Assembly: GCA_028144365.1 (NCBI GenBank)
Contig: JAOGAX010000007.1
Span: 1-36,928 of the forward strand
From: Aquiluna sp.
Lineage (GTDB): Bacteria > Actinomycetota > Actinomycetes > Actinomycetales > Microbacteriaceae
DNA: 36,928 bases
Direction of reading: 5' to 3'
Part shown: positions 7,823-13,966 of the stretch, in pieces
How the letters are laid out: each line of letters starts with the position of its first letter
Numbering within the stretch: position 1 is the first letter of the stretch
The notes under the pieces: model-generated
Database searches by the model: none
What the model saw: the letters and a program-made list of their open reading frames with translations, nothing else
What the model was told of the DNA's origin: nothing
Program-made: the position numbers and the translations under genes

Positions 7823-8985
7823 GACTTCCTCACAAACAGCTTTGAGAACTTCGTCAGCGCCGTCTCCATGGGTCCTCTGGTGAAGAACCTGAGGTTTACC
7901 ATCGCCAGCACGCTCAGCACCAACCAAGTAAGGAAGGCGGTTAGGGCGACGAGCCAGGCATCGAGCTGGGCAAACAAGCCAAGCCCCCAAGCGGAGAAGA
8001 GCACGGAGAAGATGACTGATTGGGATAGGTAGATGGTCAGCGAGTGCCTACCTGCGGCCGAGAGCAGCGCAATGCCACCCAACCTTTCGCTGATCAGCCA
8101 CAGCACTCCCACATAACCCGCAGAGAGAATCGGGGCGGTGAGAAAGTTGATGGCCAAGGAGATAAGTGAAAGCCCGAGACTGTATTGATCCGCTAGCAGG
8201 TTGAAGATATAGATTGCTGCCGCGGCCAGCTGCAAAGGAAGTCCTATGGCAATACCCCAGATAGCCATGCGCCTCATCAGGGCGGGATTAGCTCCAGAGG
8301 CTAGACCGTTCTTTCTCGCAACCAAGACTCCGACCAAAAATGCGACCATAACCAAAGGCCCCTGCAACAGGAAGCCTTGAGGCGCGAAGGTGAGCCAGAG
8401 TTCAAACCTGGCAGCAGCGGCCTCCAAGAATCCACCCGAGGCAAGCGCCTGGTTTAGGCCCCCTAGGCCGGAAGTGTCATCTGGGAGGGTCTTGCCTTTG
8501 CTTGCGAGAAGTGCTTCACCAACTGCCACCAACAGGGCAAGCAGAGTGAACAAGACGGCGGAAAAAATGTAGATCCCCCTTGCCCAGCGCCTGACCGTCT
8601 TATCTGGTCGGAAGTAGAAGGCCAGAAGGACAAGTCCAAATACTCCGTAGAGGAACAGGATGTCGCCGTGGAAGAGGAAGACGAAGTGGACAACACCAAA
8701 GAGAATTAGCCCGACAGACCTGCCAACCCAACGCGAACGATTTGCCCGCTCACCCTTAATTACATAGTGAGCGGAGTAACCAAAGAGGAACGAAAACAGC
8801 AGGTAGAACTTTGACTGGAACAAGAGCATCACGATGAAGGCTGCAGCGGAGTTAGCACTGCCGGCGAGGTCAGCCGACTCAAAGCCGCTAACGGTATCGA
8901 CTGCAAAGTATTGAACGTTCACCATCGCGATACCGAGCAAGGCAAAGCCGCGCAGGATGTCGGGGAAGCTATCTCTTGTCTGCAT
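7819..8985 (-). CDS. DUF418 (YeiB-like) multi-pass membrane protein
   Basis: Integral membrane protein of 388 residues with about ten hydrophobic segments. The N-terminus SFPDILRGFALLGIAMVNV and the C-terminal SLTIYLSQSVIFSVLFSAWGLGLF block are typical of DUF418 proteins, which are distantly related to acyltransferase-type membrane enzymes. No biochemical role is established. The frame opens at 9096, but the ATG at 8985, only 2 nt after the stop of the upstream 7-TM gene, gives the usual N-terminus. The downstream small export-type gene overlaps as GTGA. The gene probably belongs to the leftward operon starting with the XRE regulator at 10083, so it may be controlled by it. Confidence 0.85.
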   Translation of the reverse strand: MQTRDSFPDILRGFALLGIAMVNVQYFAVDTVSGFESADLAGSANSAAAFIVMLLFQSKFYLLFSFLFGYSAHYVIKGERANRSRWVGRSVGLILFGVVHFVFLFHGDILFLYGVFGLVLLAFYFRPDKTVRRWARGIYIFSAVLFTLLALLVAVGEALLASKGKTLPDDTSGLGGLNQALASGGFLEAAAARFELWLTFAPQGFLLQGPLVMVAFLVGVLVARKNGLASGANPALMRRMAIWGIAIGLPLQLAAAAIYIFNLLADQYSLGLSLISLAINFLTAPILSAGYVGVLWLISERLGGIALLSAAGRHSLTIYLSQSVIFSVLFSAWGLGLFAQLDAWLVALTAFLTWLVLSVLAMVNLRFFTRGPMETALTKFSKLFVRKS

Positions 8986-8987
8986 GT

Positions 8988-9851
8988 CTAGCTCTTCTTT
9001 CGTTCGCTCTTCAGTCCCAGAGAAATCAGGGCCATTGACGGCAACATCAACATGTAGGCAAAGTAGAGCCAAAAAACCGCCTGGACCTGAGGCCAAGTTG
9101 GGTTCAGAGCGTAATTGAAGCCATCAGAGCCAGGCTGGAAGTCGGAGATTACTGCGAAGATCATAAGAGCCGTCACACCGAGTGCGACCAAGGTTGTCAG
9201 CCAACGAAATGCGACAACGTAGCTGCGATTTCTCAGTTCAAGCATCATCTCGTCTAGGGCTTCCTCTGGCGCATCGGCGACAAGCCTGACCGACTGGCGA
9301 AGCAAGAACCAAAAAACGAAAATGAGCAAAATGTGAATAAGCCCATATGAGGCCCACTGATTGTCGCCAACTAGAACCAGGAATCCCGTTCCGAAAAGAA
9401 TCATGATGTTTGAGCCCACCAGCAGAAATGTCTTTGCAGCCCGCGTCCGAAGGCCATCCCACCTTGTGTCATTGAGCTGTCTCTCTACGGACTCAACGGA
9501 TGCCGAGGCCCATGCGGCATCGGGGGAGCCCTTCGGTGCAATCCTGAACATTGCCCAGTACTTTTCGCTAAGACCTCGGGCTCGGAGATAAAGAATAAAG
9601 ATCGGAAGCTCAATTGCAAACATTGCAATCAGGGTGAAGAAGAACCAGTTGAGGTCGAAAAAAAGCAACCTGAGTGGTGGATTCGACTCCCAGAAAAGCA
9701 ATGCGGAGATTGCTAGCGGGATGCCTGTAACAAGAATATCCATCCACGCCATGAGTTTGACATTTTCGCCGATGACCTTTGGATAAAACCAGAGGTAAGC
9801 GACCGCCAGCGTTGCAAGAATGTAAAAGATGACTAGAAGTTCGTTACTCAT
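8988..9851 (-). CDS. Seven-segment membrane protein of unknown family
   Basis: Not recognised. The protein has 287 residues with hydrophobic segments near 5-24, 38-57, 66-90, 142-162, 167-187, 215-237 and 260-280. A hydrophilic loop of about 50 residues (95-140, rich in Trp and Arg) lies between segments 3 and 4, and an acidic one (DAPEEALDEMMLELRNR) lies between segments 5 and 6. The start at ATG 9851 is preferred over ATG 9863 because GAGGA lies 5 nt upstream; it overlaps the XRE gene by 8 nt (ATGAGTAA). Small XRE regulators are often paired with a membrane protein they control, so this is the likely primary target. No catalytic motif is visible. Confidence 0.8.
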   Translation of the reverse strand: MSNELLVIFYILATLAVAYLWFYPKVIGENVKLMAWMDILVTGIPLAISALLFWESNPPLRLLFFDLNWFFFTLIAMFAIELPIFILYLRARGLSEKYWAMFRIAPKGSPDAAWASASVESVERQLNDTRWDGLRTRAAKTFLLVGSNIMILFGTGFLVLVGDNQWASYGLIHILLIFVFWFLLRQSVRLVADAPEEALDEMMLELRNRSYVVAFRWLTTLVALGVTALMIFAVISDFQPGSDGFNYALNPTWPQVQAVFWLYFAYMLMLPSMALISLGLKSERKKS

Positions 9852-10083
9852 TGTTTTCCTCATCGAGCCAGAAGATCTCCTCGACGCTGGCTCCTAAGAC
9901 CGAAGCGATACGCAACGCCAACACAAGGGATGGCGAGTACTCACCGCGCTCGATGTATCCGATGGTTTGGTAGTGAACACCAACCTGCTCGGCGAGTTCT
10001 TGCCGAGACAGGTTGTTTCTGGCTCGCAAGTCTTCGACGCGGTTAGCTACCCGCTCTTCTTCAGACTTTGGTTTGCGACCCAT
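9844..10083 (-). CDS. Small XRE-family (Cro/CI-type HTH) transcriptional regulator
   Basis: DNA-binding protein of 79 residues, essentially a single HTH_3 domain. It has a basic N-terminus (GRKPKSEEER), the helix-turn-helix NLSRQELAEQVGVHYQTIGYIERG at about residues 24-47, then YSPSLVLALRIASVLGASVEEIFWLDEE, which is typical of the short YozG-like regulators. The acidic C-terminus has no ligand domain. The ATG at 10083 follows TATGCT by 6 nt (leaderless), and a TACTA/TAGTA inverted repeat just upstream is a plausible self-operator. It heads an overlapping operon with the 7-TM protein, the DUF418 protein and the small export-type protein, so it probably controls that membrane set. The signal is unknown. 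Confidence 0.9.
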   Translation of the reverse strand: MGRKPKSEEERVANRVEDLRARNNLSRQELAEQVGVHYQTIGYIERGEYSPSLVLALRIASVLGASVEEIFWLDEENNE

Positions 10084-10109
10084 GGATGTAGCATAAATAC
10101 TATGTAGTA
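10084..10109 (-). promoter_or_regulatory. Leaderless promoter and candidate operator of the XRE operon
   Basis: TATGCT (10095-10090) ends 6 nt before the XRE ATG. Directly upstream is the inverted repeat TACTA-TG-TAGTA (10098-10109). The element ATGTAG also occurs twice as a direct repeat (10087-10092 and 10102-10107). One copy overlaps the -10, a fitting position for autorepression. The operator role is inferred. Confidence 0.5.
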
Positions 10110-10120
10110 ATAATGCAACA

Positions 10121-10249
10121 CTATTTGAACTTATTTATTTTGGCGTGGAAATCTGAGGCCCACTTATACCGCTTGCCGAGCTGTGCTAGAGCAAATACCA
10201 AAATTGGGAACCAGAAGTTCTTAAGCGCCCAAACGATGATTCTTCTCAT
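10121..10249 (-). CDS. 42-residue basic hydrophobic small protein
   Basis: Unrecognised small protein. The ATG (10249-10247) overlaps the TGA stop of the glutaredoxin-like gene as ATGA, and the frame closes with TAG at 10121. It begins MRRIIVWALK, continues with one short hydrophobic helix (about residues 4-23, FWFPILVFALAQL), then a basic tail (GKRYKWASDFHAKINKFK). The perfect 4-nt stop/start overlap and a sensible membrane-helix profile argue for a real translated gene. A single inner-membrane span with a positive C-terminal tail is predicted. It may serve the glutaredoxin-like protein or be independent; no homologue is recalled. It lies between the glutaredoxin gene and the XRE promoter, with about 37 nt of free DNA after it. 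Confidence 0.6.
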   Translation of the reverse strand: MRRIIVWALKNFWFPILVFALAQLGKRYKWASDFHAKINKFK

Positions 10250-10515
10250 ACAAGCTCGCTTAGATACTCAAAGGCTCGCTTCTCGTCTATCCGCCAAAAT
10301 GAAACCTGCTTTTTATTGATCAGTAAAACGGGAACCTCTTCACTGAACCGCTGCAACTCGTCGTATTCACTGATGTCTAATAGCTCTACCGAGTACTCGC
10401 GGTCTGCATGCTCGGCGGCGAAGCGGGCGATTACCCTTGCCAAATCTGATTCTGCGGCAACGCAGAGATGGCAACCCTGTCTGATAACCAATTGGATTTC
10501 GATTGGCTCTTTCAT
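10246..10515 (-). CDS. Glutaredoxin-like protein (DUF836 type)
   Basis: Small thioredoxin-fold protein of 89 residues with a dithiol motif RQGCHLC (Cys15 and Cys18) after the first beta strand and a cis-proline signature SEEVPVLLIN near residues 58-67. These show a glutaredoxin/DUF836 fold. It probably reduces disulfides in the cytoplasm; its partners are unknown. In many Actinobacteria this gene stands beside a HAD-IB phosphatase gene, as here (divergent). The ATG at 10515 follows TAGTCT by exactly 6 nt, so the transcript should be leaderless. The stop overlaps a 42-residue reading frame by ATGA. Confidence 0.87.
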   Translation of the reverse strand: MKEPIEIQLVIRQGCHLCVAAESDLARVIARFAAEHADREYSVELLDISEYDELQRFSEEVPVLLINKKQVSFWRIDEKRAFEYLSELV

Positions 10516-10557
10516 GGTTCAAGACTAGGCGATTCGCTCCGGCTCTAGACTTAGCGA
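10516..10557. promoter_or_regulatory. Divergent leaderless promoters (glutaredoxin-like / HAD-IB)
   Basis: Leftward TAGTCT (10527-10522) lies 6 nt before the glutaredoxin ATG. Rightward TAGACT (10546-10551) lies 6 nt before the HAD GTG. The whole spacer is 42 bp and the two hexamers are 18 bp apart, so each occupies the other's -35 region. Confidence 0.65.
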
Positions 10558-11268
10558 GTGACCCCAGCAAGCAAACCTCAGAAGAAGGTTGCCGCATTCT
10601 TTGATGTGGACAACACCCTAGTTTGCGGCTCCACATCAATCCTCTTTGGCAAGGTCGCCTTCACAGGAGGCAGCATCAAGCGCCGCGATATTTGGCGGTT
10701 TATGTGGGAGCACGTCATGTACATGCGACGGGGCGAGAAGAACTCCAAAATGGCTGACTTCAAAGACCGGGCTCTGATGCTGACAAAAGGTCACTCGGTT
10801 GAAGAGCTTCAGGGCCTGATCGACCAGGTCTACCGAGATGAGATCAAGCCAAGGCTTTGGCCACGAAGCCTCGAGCGTCTCAAACATCACCTTGAGCAGG
10901 GACACGAAGTTTGGCTGGTGTCAGCAGCGCCTGTTGAACTGGCTCAAGCAATTGCAGATGACCTTGGCGCGACAGGTGCCCTGGGCACCATCGTTGGTCA
11001 CGACGGAAACGTTCTCACTGGCGAGCTGGTTGGTGCCCCTCTGCACGGCAAGGCAAAGCGGAGAGCAATCAAAGCGCTCGCAAAGGAAAGAGGCATCAGC
11101 CTCAGGAAATCCTGGGCCTACTCCGACTCGGTGAACGACCTACCGATGCTCAGTGCGGTGGGGAATCAGGTGGCGGTGAACCCGGATCAGCAACTTAGAC
11201 GCTATGCAGTTGCCGCGGGCTGGGAGATTCTCCGTCAGCGCAGGCGAGAGCTAAGGGCCCAAAAGTAA
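10558..11268 (+). CDS. HAD-superfamily subfamily IB hydrolase (SerB-like phosphatase)
   Basis: Cytoplasmic phosphatase of 236 residues. Motif I is FFDVDNTLV (nucleophile Asp near residue 16, with the DxDNT variant), motif II is WLVSAAP near 118-124, the motif III lysine is in GKAKRRAI near 164, and motif IV is YSDSVNDLPML near 185. This set is typical of the HAD-IB family that includes phosphoserine-phosphatase-like and CicA proteins; the substrate is unknown. The start is GTG at 10558, placed 6 nt after TAGACT, so it is probably leaderless. It converges on the bS22 gene, with that gene's terminator hairpin directly after its stop codon. Confidence 0.88.
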   Translation: MTPASKPQKKVAAFFDVDNTLVCGSTSILFGKVAFTGGSIKRRDIWRFMWEHVMYMRRGEKNSKMADFKDRALMLTKGHSVEELQGLIDQVYRDEIKPRLWPRSLERLKHHLEQGHEVWLVSAAPVELAQAIADDLGATGALGTIVGHDGNVLTGELVGAPLHGKAKRRAIKALAKERGISLRKSWAYSDSVNDLPMLSAVGNQVAVNPDQQLRRYAVAAGWEILRQRRRELRAQK

Positions 11269-11270
11269 AA

Positions 11271-11290
11271 ACCCGCCTTATTGGGCGGGT
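11271..11290 (-). terminator. Intrinsic terminator of the bS22 gene
   Basis: A perfect 7-bp stem ACCCGCC / GGCGGGT with a 6-nt loop sits between the convergent HAD and bS22 genes. On the - strand it is followed by TTTTTACTTTT, so it fits termination of the leftward bS22 transcript. The + direction lacks a T-tract. Confidence 0.75.
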
Positions 11291-11295
11291 AGTTA

Positions 11296-11394
11296 CTACT
11301 TCTTGTTGCGACGCTGGTGGCGCGTCTTGCGAAGAAGCTTGCGGTGCTTCTTCTTCGACATGCGCTTGCGGCGCTTTTTGATTACTGAACCCAC
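11296..11394 (-). CDS. Small ribosomal protein bS22 (AURKAIP1/COX24 domain)
   Basis: Very short, extremely basic protein of 32 residues. It starts MGSVIKKRRKRMSKKKHRK and ends in RHQRRNKK. This is the actinobacterial AURKAIP1/COX24-domain peptide, seen as bS22 at the intersubunit bridge of mycobacterial ribosomes (established for the family). The start is GTG at 11394 with GAGG about 6 nt upstream; the stop TAG is at 11296-11298. Unlike many neighbours it has a leader of about 40 nt with a hairpin at its 5' end, and a strong terminator after it, so it is transcribed as a single gene. Sequence identity to the family is obvious by eye despite the size. Confidence 0.93.
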   Translation of the reverse strand: MGSVIKKRRKRMSKKKHRKLLRKTRHQRRNKK

Positions 11395-11416
11395 AAAAAC
11401 CTCGTCTATGTTCTTT

Positions 11417-11446
11417 TTGCCCTTGTGGGCAACCTGCCAAAGTCTA
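11417..11446 (-). promoter_or_regulatory. bS22 promoter and 5' leader hairpin
   Basis: TAGACT (11446-11441) is the -10; its TAG is also the stop codon of the 2TM gene. The predicted start is near 11434. The leader opens with TTGCCC-ACAA-GGGCAA (11432-11417), a perfect 6-bp stem with a 4-nt loop, followed by A-rich sequence and then the GAGG ribosome-binding site. The hairpin is seen; a regulatory role is a guess. Confidence 0.5.
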
Positions 11447-11728
11447 GCCCTTGCGCCTTAGGCGCTCAACCTCGGCATCGATTTGATCGTCGGTTATCGG
11501 CTTGCCGCCCAGGCGACCGTAGGCATCTAGGCCCACAAAAATCGCTGCGATACCCATCCCCAGGATTACCCATACTGGCCAGTAGGGTGCACTCGGCGAG
11601 GTGATAAACCAGACCCCGGAAGTCAATGCGACGACTGCCGCATAGACCCACATGTAGGTCCGAAAGTCCTGCTTTTTCTTCAGCTGCTTCTCTGCGAAAT
11701 TGCGGAGTTCATCATTACGTTCAGCCAT
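11444..11728 (-). CDS. Two-helix (2TM domain) membrane protein
   Basis: Protein of 94 residues with a charged N-terminus (AERNDELRNFAEKQLKKKQDFR), two membrane helices at about residues 27-43 and 50-67 joined by a short loop (SPSAPYW), and a charged tail with ITDDQIDAEVERLRRKG. This is the layout of the 2TM-domain family (PF13239-like), whose role is unknown. The ATG at 11728 shares one base with the TAA stop of the ArsR-type gene (TAATG), so the two are translated together. Its TAG stop overlaps the predicted bS22 promoter. Confidence 0.8.
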   Translation of the reverse strand: MAERNDELRNFAEKQLKKKQDFRTYMWVYAAVVALTSGVWFITSPSAPYWPVWVILGMGIAAIFVGLDAYGRLGGKPITDDQIDAEVERLRRKG

Positions 11729-12321
11729 TACTTCTTGCCCACCTTTGCCCTAACTTCCTCTGCGAAGTGAGTAGCTTCACTTCGAACATCGTCAACAACC
11801 TCTTCAACTTTTTGCCTGGCTAGCTTCTCGAAGTCCTTTGCACCCTTTTCGGCATCGACCTTTGTCTCTGCGAGTTTCCGACCTAGTCTCTTACCAAGCT
11901 CCTTGGGGTCAACATCGACGTCTAGCTCATCTGCGCGAGCGCGGAGCTGCTCACCGAGCCAAGATGCCTTCTCGGTTATCCAGTGGCCCAACTTCTCGCC
12001 TGCCTCGCTGAGGTTCTTTGCAAGATCCTCTTCACCCTCCGCCTCGAAGCCGAGCGAGAGGAAGTTGATCATCCAGTCCTCGATTTCCTCAAGCGGCTCA
12101 GGGGTTACCGAGTAGAAACGCTTTTGGCCATCCTCGCGGGCGGCAACCAGGCCAACCTCACGGAGGGTCTTTAGGTGCTTTGACACTGTGGGCTGGCCCA
12201 AGCCGGTCTTCTGCACCAGCTCACTTACTGTTAGCTCTGAGCCAGCTACCTGTGCCGAGAGCAGAGTCTCCATAATATTGCGCCGTGTTGGGTCGGCGAT
12301 TGCCTCAAATATGTCTGCCAT
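11728..12321 (-). CDS. ArsR-type winged-helix regulator with a long charged C-terminal extension
   Basis: Protein of 197 residues. Residues 1-95 form an ArsR/SmtB-like winged helix: MADIFEAIADPTRRNIMETLL, the recognition helix region GLGQPTVSKHLKTLREVGLV, and the wing AAREDGQKRFYSV. No CxC metal site is visible, so a metal sensor is unlikely. Residues 96-197 are a Glu/Lys-rich, mostly helical extension (KLGHWITEKASWLGEQLRARADEL, then AEKGAKDFEKLARQKVEEV) that resembles an amphipathic coiled coil and is unusual for the family. It is coupled to a two-helix membrane protein gene (TAATG overlap). The ATG follows TAGGCT by 6 nt. The target genes are unknown. Confidence 0.85.
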   Translation of the reverse strand: MADIFEAIADPTRRNIMETLLSAQVAGSELTVSELVQKTGLGQPTVSKHLKTLREVGLVAAREDGQKRFYSVTPEPLEEIEDWMINFLSLGFEAEGEEDLAKNLSEAGEKLGHWITEKASWLGEQLRARADELDVDVDPKELGKRLGRKLAETKVDAEKGAKDFEKLARQKVEEVVDDVRSEATHFAEEVRAKVGKK

Positions 12322-12333
12322 AACTAAAGCCTA
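12322..12333 (-). promoter_or_regulatory. Leaderless promoter of the ArsR-type gene, overlapping the proC stop
   Basis: TAGGCT (12333-12328) is followed by 6 nt and the ATG at 12321. Its first three bases are the TAG stop codon of proC. The geometry matches the other leaderless starts in the window. Confidence 0.6.
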
Positions 12334-13161
12334 ATCCTTTGCGGCGGCTATTTCATTTGCCCTATTGACTGCCGCATCTAGGGCACTGGAGAAAAGCTTC
12401 TCAAGATTCGCCTCGTCCAATGTTGCGATGATCCGCTCTGTTGTGCCGCCCGGTGATGTCACGTTTTTTCTAAGCACGCTTGGCTCTTCGCCACTGTCTG
12501 CCAACAGGGCCGCGGATCCGAAGAGCGTGGAGCGCACAAGCGTCTCTGCCTGCTCCTGGGTGAAGCCCTTCGAGATGGCGACCTTTTCCCACTGCTCGAT
12601 GATGAAATAAATCCAGGCAGGGCCCGAGCCAGAGATTGCACTCAAAGCATTGATCTGCTGCTCTTCGACCTTGACAACCTCCCCAACCGAAGAGAAAAGC
12701 CACTGAGCCGCATCCAGGGCATCGGCGCTTGCGGTGGAGTGGGAAGCCAGCCCGGTTACCGCTTGACCAACCATTGCAGGAGTGTTTGGCATCGAGCGGA
12801 TGAGGTTCTTGTGTTCAGGGAGGGCTGACGCCACAGTCTTTAGCTCAATGCCCCCGGCCATCGAGATCACCACAGAGTTCTTGGGGAGCTCCTCGGCAAT
12901 CTCAGTGAGAACATCGACAATTTGGTAGGGCTTCACGCCCAGCACGACAACATCCGCATCCCCCGAAAGCAGGGCATTGGCGTCCGGCGACTGTTCAACG
13001 GAGAGCGCGCTAACGCCAATTGCTCTGAGGCTCACAGCACTCTCTTCGCTCTTAGTGGTTGCGGATATGAGTTCAACAGGATGCCCGGAGTCGATTAGGC
13101 CTCTCAGCACCGCCGAGCCCATAGAGCCGGTGCCCAAAAAACATACCCTGAGGTTATCCAT
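12331..13161 (-). CDS. proC: Pyrroline-5-carboxylate reductase ProC
   Basis: Final enzyme of proline synthesis, reducing 1-pyrroline-5-carboxylate to proline with NAD(P)H in the cytoplasm. It has 276 residues, usual for the family. The N-terminal Rossmann motif is VCFLGTGSMGSAVLRG. The C-terminal signature SGSGPAWIYFIIE (near 170) and TSPGGTTERII (near 230-240) line the substrate site. The ATG at 13161 lies 6 nt after TAGGAT, whose TAG is the stop of the upstream CPBP gene. So proC probably has its own leaderless promoter despite sitting 9 nt after a co-oriented gene. Confidence 0.95.
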   Translation of the reverse strand: MDNLRVCFLGTGSMGSAVLRGLIDSGHPVELISATTKSEESAVSLRAIGVSALSVEQSPDANALLSGDADVVVLGVKPYQIVDVLTEIAEELPKNSVVISMAGGIELKTVASALPEHKNLIRSMPNTPAMVGQAVTGLASHSTASADALDAAQWLFSSVGEVVKVEEQQINALSAISGSGPAWIYFIIEQWEKVAISKGFTQEQAETLVRSTLFGSAALLADSGEEPSVLRKNVTSPGGTTERIIATLDEANLEKLFSSALDAAVNRANEIAAAKD

Positions 13162-13173
13162 GGCTAAATCCTA
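13162..13173 (-). promoter_or_regulatory. Leaderless promoter of proC, overlapping the CPBP stop codon
   Basis: TAGGAT (13173-13168) is followed by 6 nt and the proC ATG at 13161. The TAG is the stop codon of the CPBP gene. This has the same stop-in-promoter arrangement and the same 9-nt intergenic gap as proC/ArsR. Confidence 0.6.
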
Positions 13174-13893
13174 GATTGGTAGGTATGGGGCAACCAACGG
13201 ATACCCAATAAACACGGCGGTATTCATGGTGGTGTGGGCGATCACCAGCGGAGCAACTCTGCCGCCACGAAGGAATAGGTAGGCAAAAACCAAGCCCATC
13301 AGGAAGTTGCCTATAAATGCCGAGAAGCCCTGGTAAAGGTGGTAGCTGGCTCTAAAGAGGCTCGAGATTAGAACCACTGCCGCAATAGTTAGCCCTGGTC
13401 TAATTAGCTCAAGCTTCTTGGCCAAAAACGCAACCGCAATCACCTCTTCCTGCAGTCCTGCTCGCAGTGCCGCCAAGAACAGAATCAGTGGCGTCCACCA
13501 GTAGTCACCGAGTGAGCTGGGTATTACCCGCGCGGTTAGGCCTAACTGAACCGCCAACACATAAAGGGCAATCCCCGGTATTCCAATTGCGATTGGCAGC
13601 CCAAGACCCCAAAGGAAATCCTTAGCTTTGGGCAAGAGCCCGATGCTGATGCGATCGAGCCTGAGAAAGTAGAGCGCCAACAAGACTGGGACCAGAGAGA
13701 GTGAAATCGAGGCAAGCTGAGCAATAAAATCCAGCCAGCCCTGCTGGGCGAGAGGACGATTGATGGTGGTTGTAGAACCGGCAAGTCCCTGGGTTGAATT
13801 CAGTATTCGCAGCAGGCTCAGCACGGCATAAATCGTGCTCGCGCCCAAAGAGACCATGAGGGTAAGCCAAAGCTCAAAGGAGTGCCTGCGCAT
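13171..13893 (-). CDS. CPBP-family intramembrane protease-like protein
   Basis: Membrane protein of 240 residues with about seven hydrophobic segments. The Abi/CPBP core is visible: motif 1 LQEEVIAVAFL near residue 150 with the paired Glu, motif 2 FRASYHLYQG near 187-196 with the His, and motif 3 LVIAHTTMN near 220. This SYHLYQG form is common in actinobacterial members. The substrate is unknown. The frame opens at 14022 inside divergent radA; the ATG at 13893 is chosen because GGAG and GAGG precede it and because TAAACT (13936-13931) predicts transcription from about 13924. It diverges from radA. Confidence 0.85.
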   Translation of the reverse strand: MRRHSFELWLTLMVSLGASTIYAVLSLLRILNSTQGLAGSTTTINRPLAQQGWLDFIAQLASISLSLVPVLLALYFLRLDRISIGLLPKAKDFLWGLGLPIAIGIPGIALYVLAVQLGLTARVIPSSLGDYWWTPLILFLAALRAGLQEEVIAVAFLAKKLELIRPGLTIAAVVLISSLFRASYHLYQGFSAFIGNFLMGLVFAYLFLRGGRVAPLVIAHTTMNTAVFIGYPLVAPYLPI

Positions 13894-13930
13894 AAACCTC
13901 GCTCCAAACCAAAAAACTGTTGAGAGAAGA

Positions 13931-13960
13931 AGTTTAGGTGGGGGTGGGTAGCGGTAGTTT
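13931..13960. promoter_or_regulatory. Divergent promoters of the CPBP gene and radA
   Basis: Leftward TAAACT (13936-13931) gives the CPBP gene a leader of about 30 nt with a ribosome-binding site. Rightward TAGTTT (13955-13960) ends 6 nt before the radA ATG at 13967, which is leaderless geometry. Confidence 0.55.
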
Positions 13961-13966
13961 GGTTTG

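Noticed and set aside
7823-7990. Upstream extension of the small export-type gene
   Set aside because: It is a shadow of the DUF418 C-terminus; Arg/His-rich and unlike a membrane protein; the GTGA overlap start is better.
10113-10319. Rightward frame between the XRE promoter and the glutaredoxin gene
   Set aside because: It overlaps the better-supported leftward 42-residue frame and the glutaredoxin end, with no family signature.
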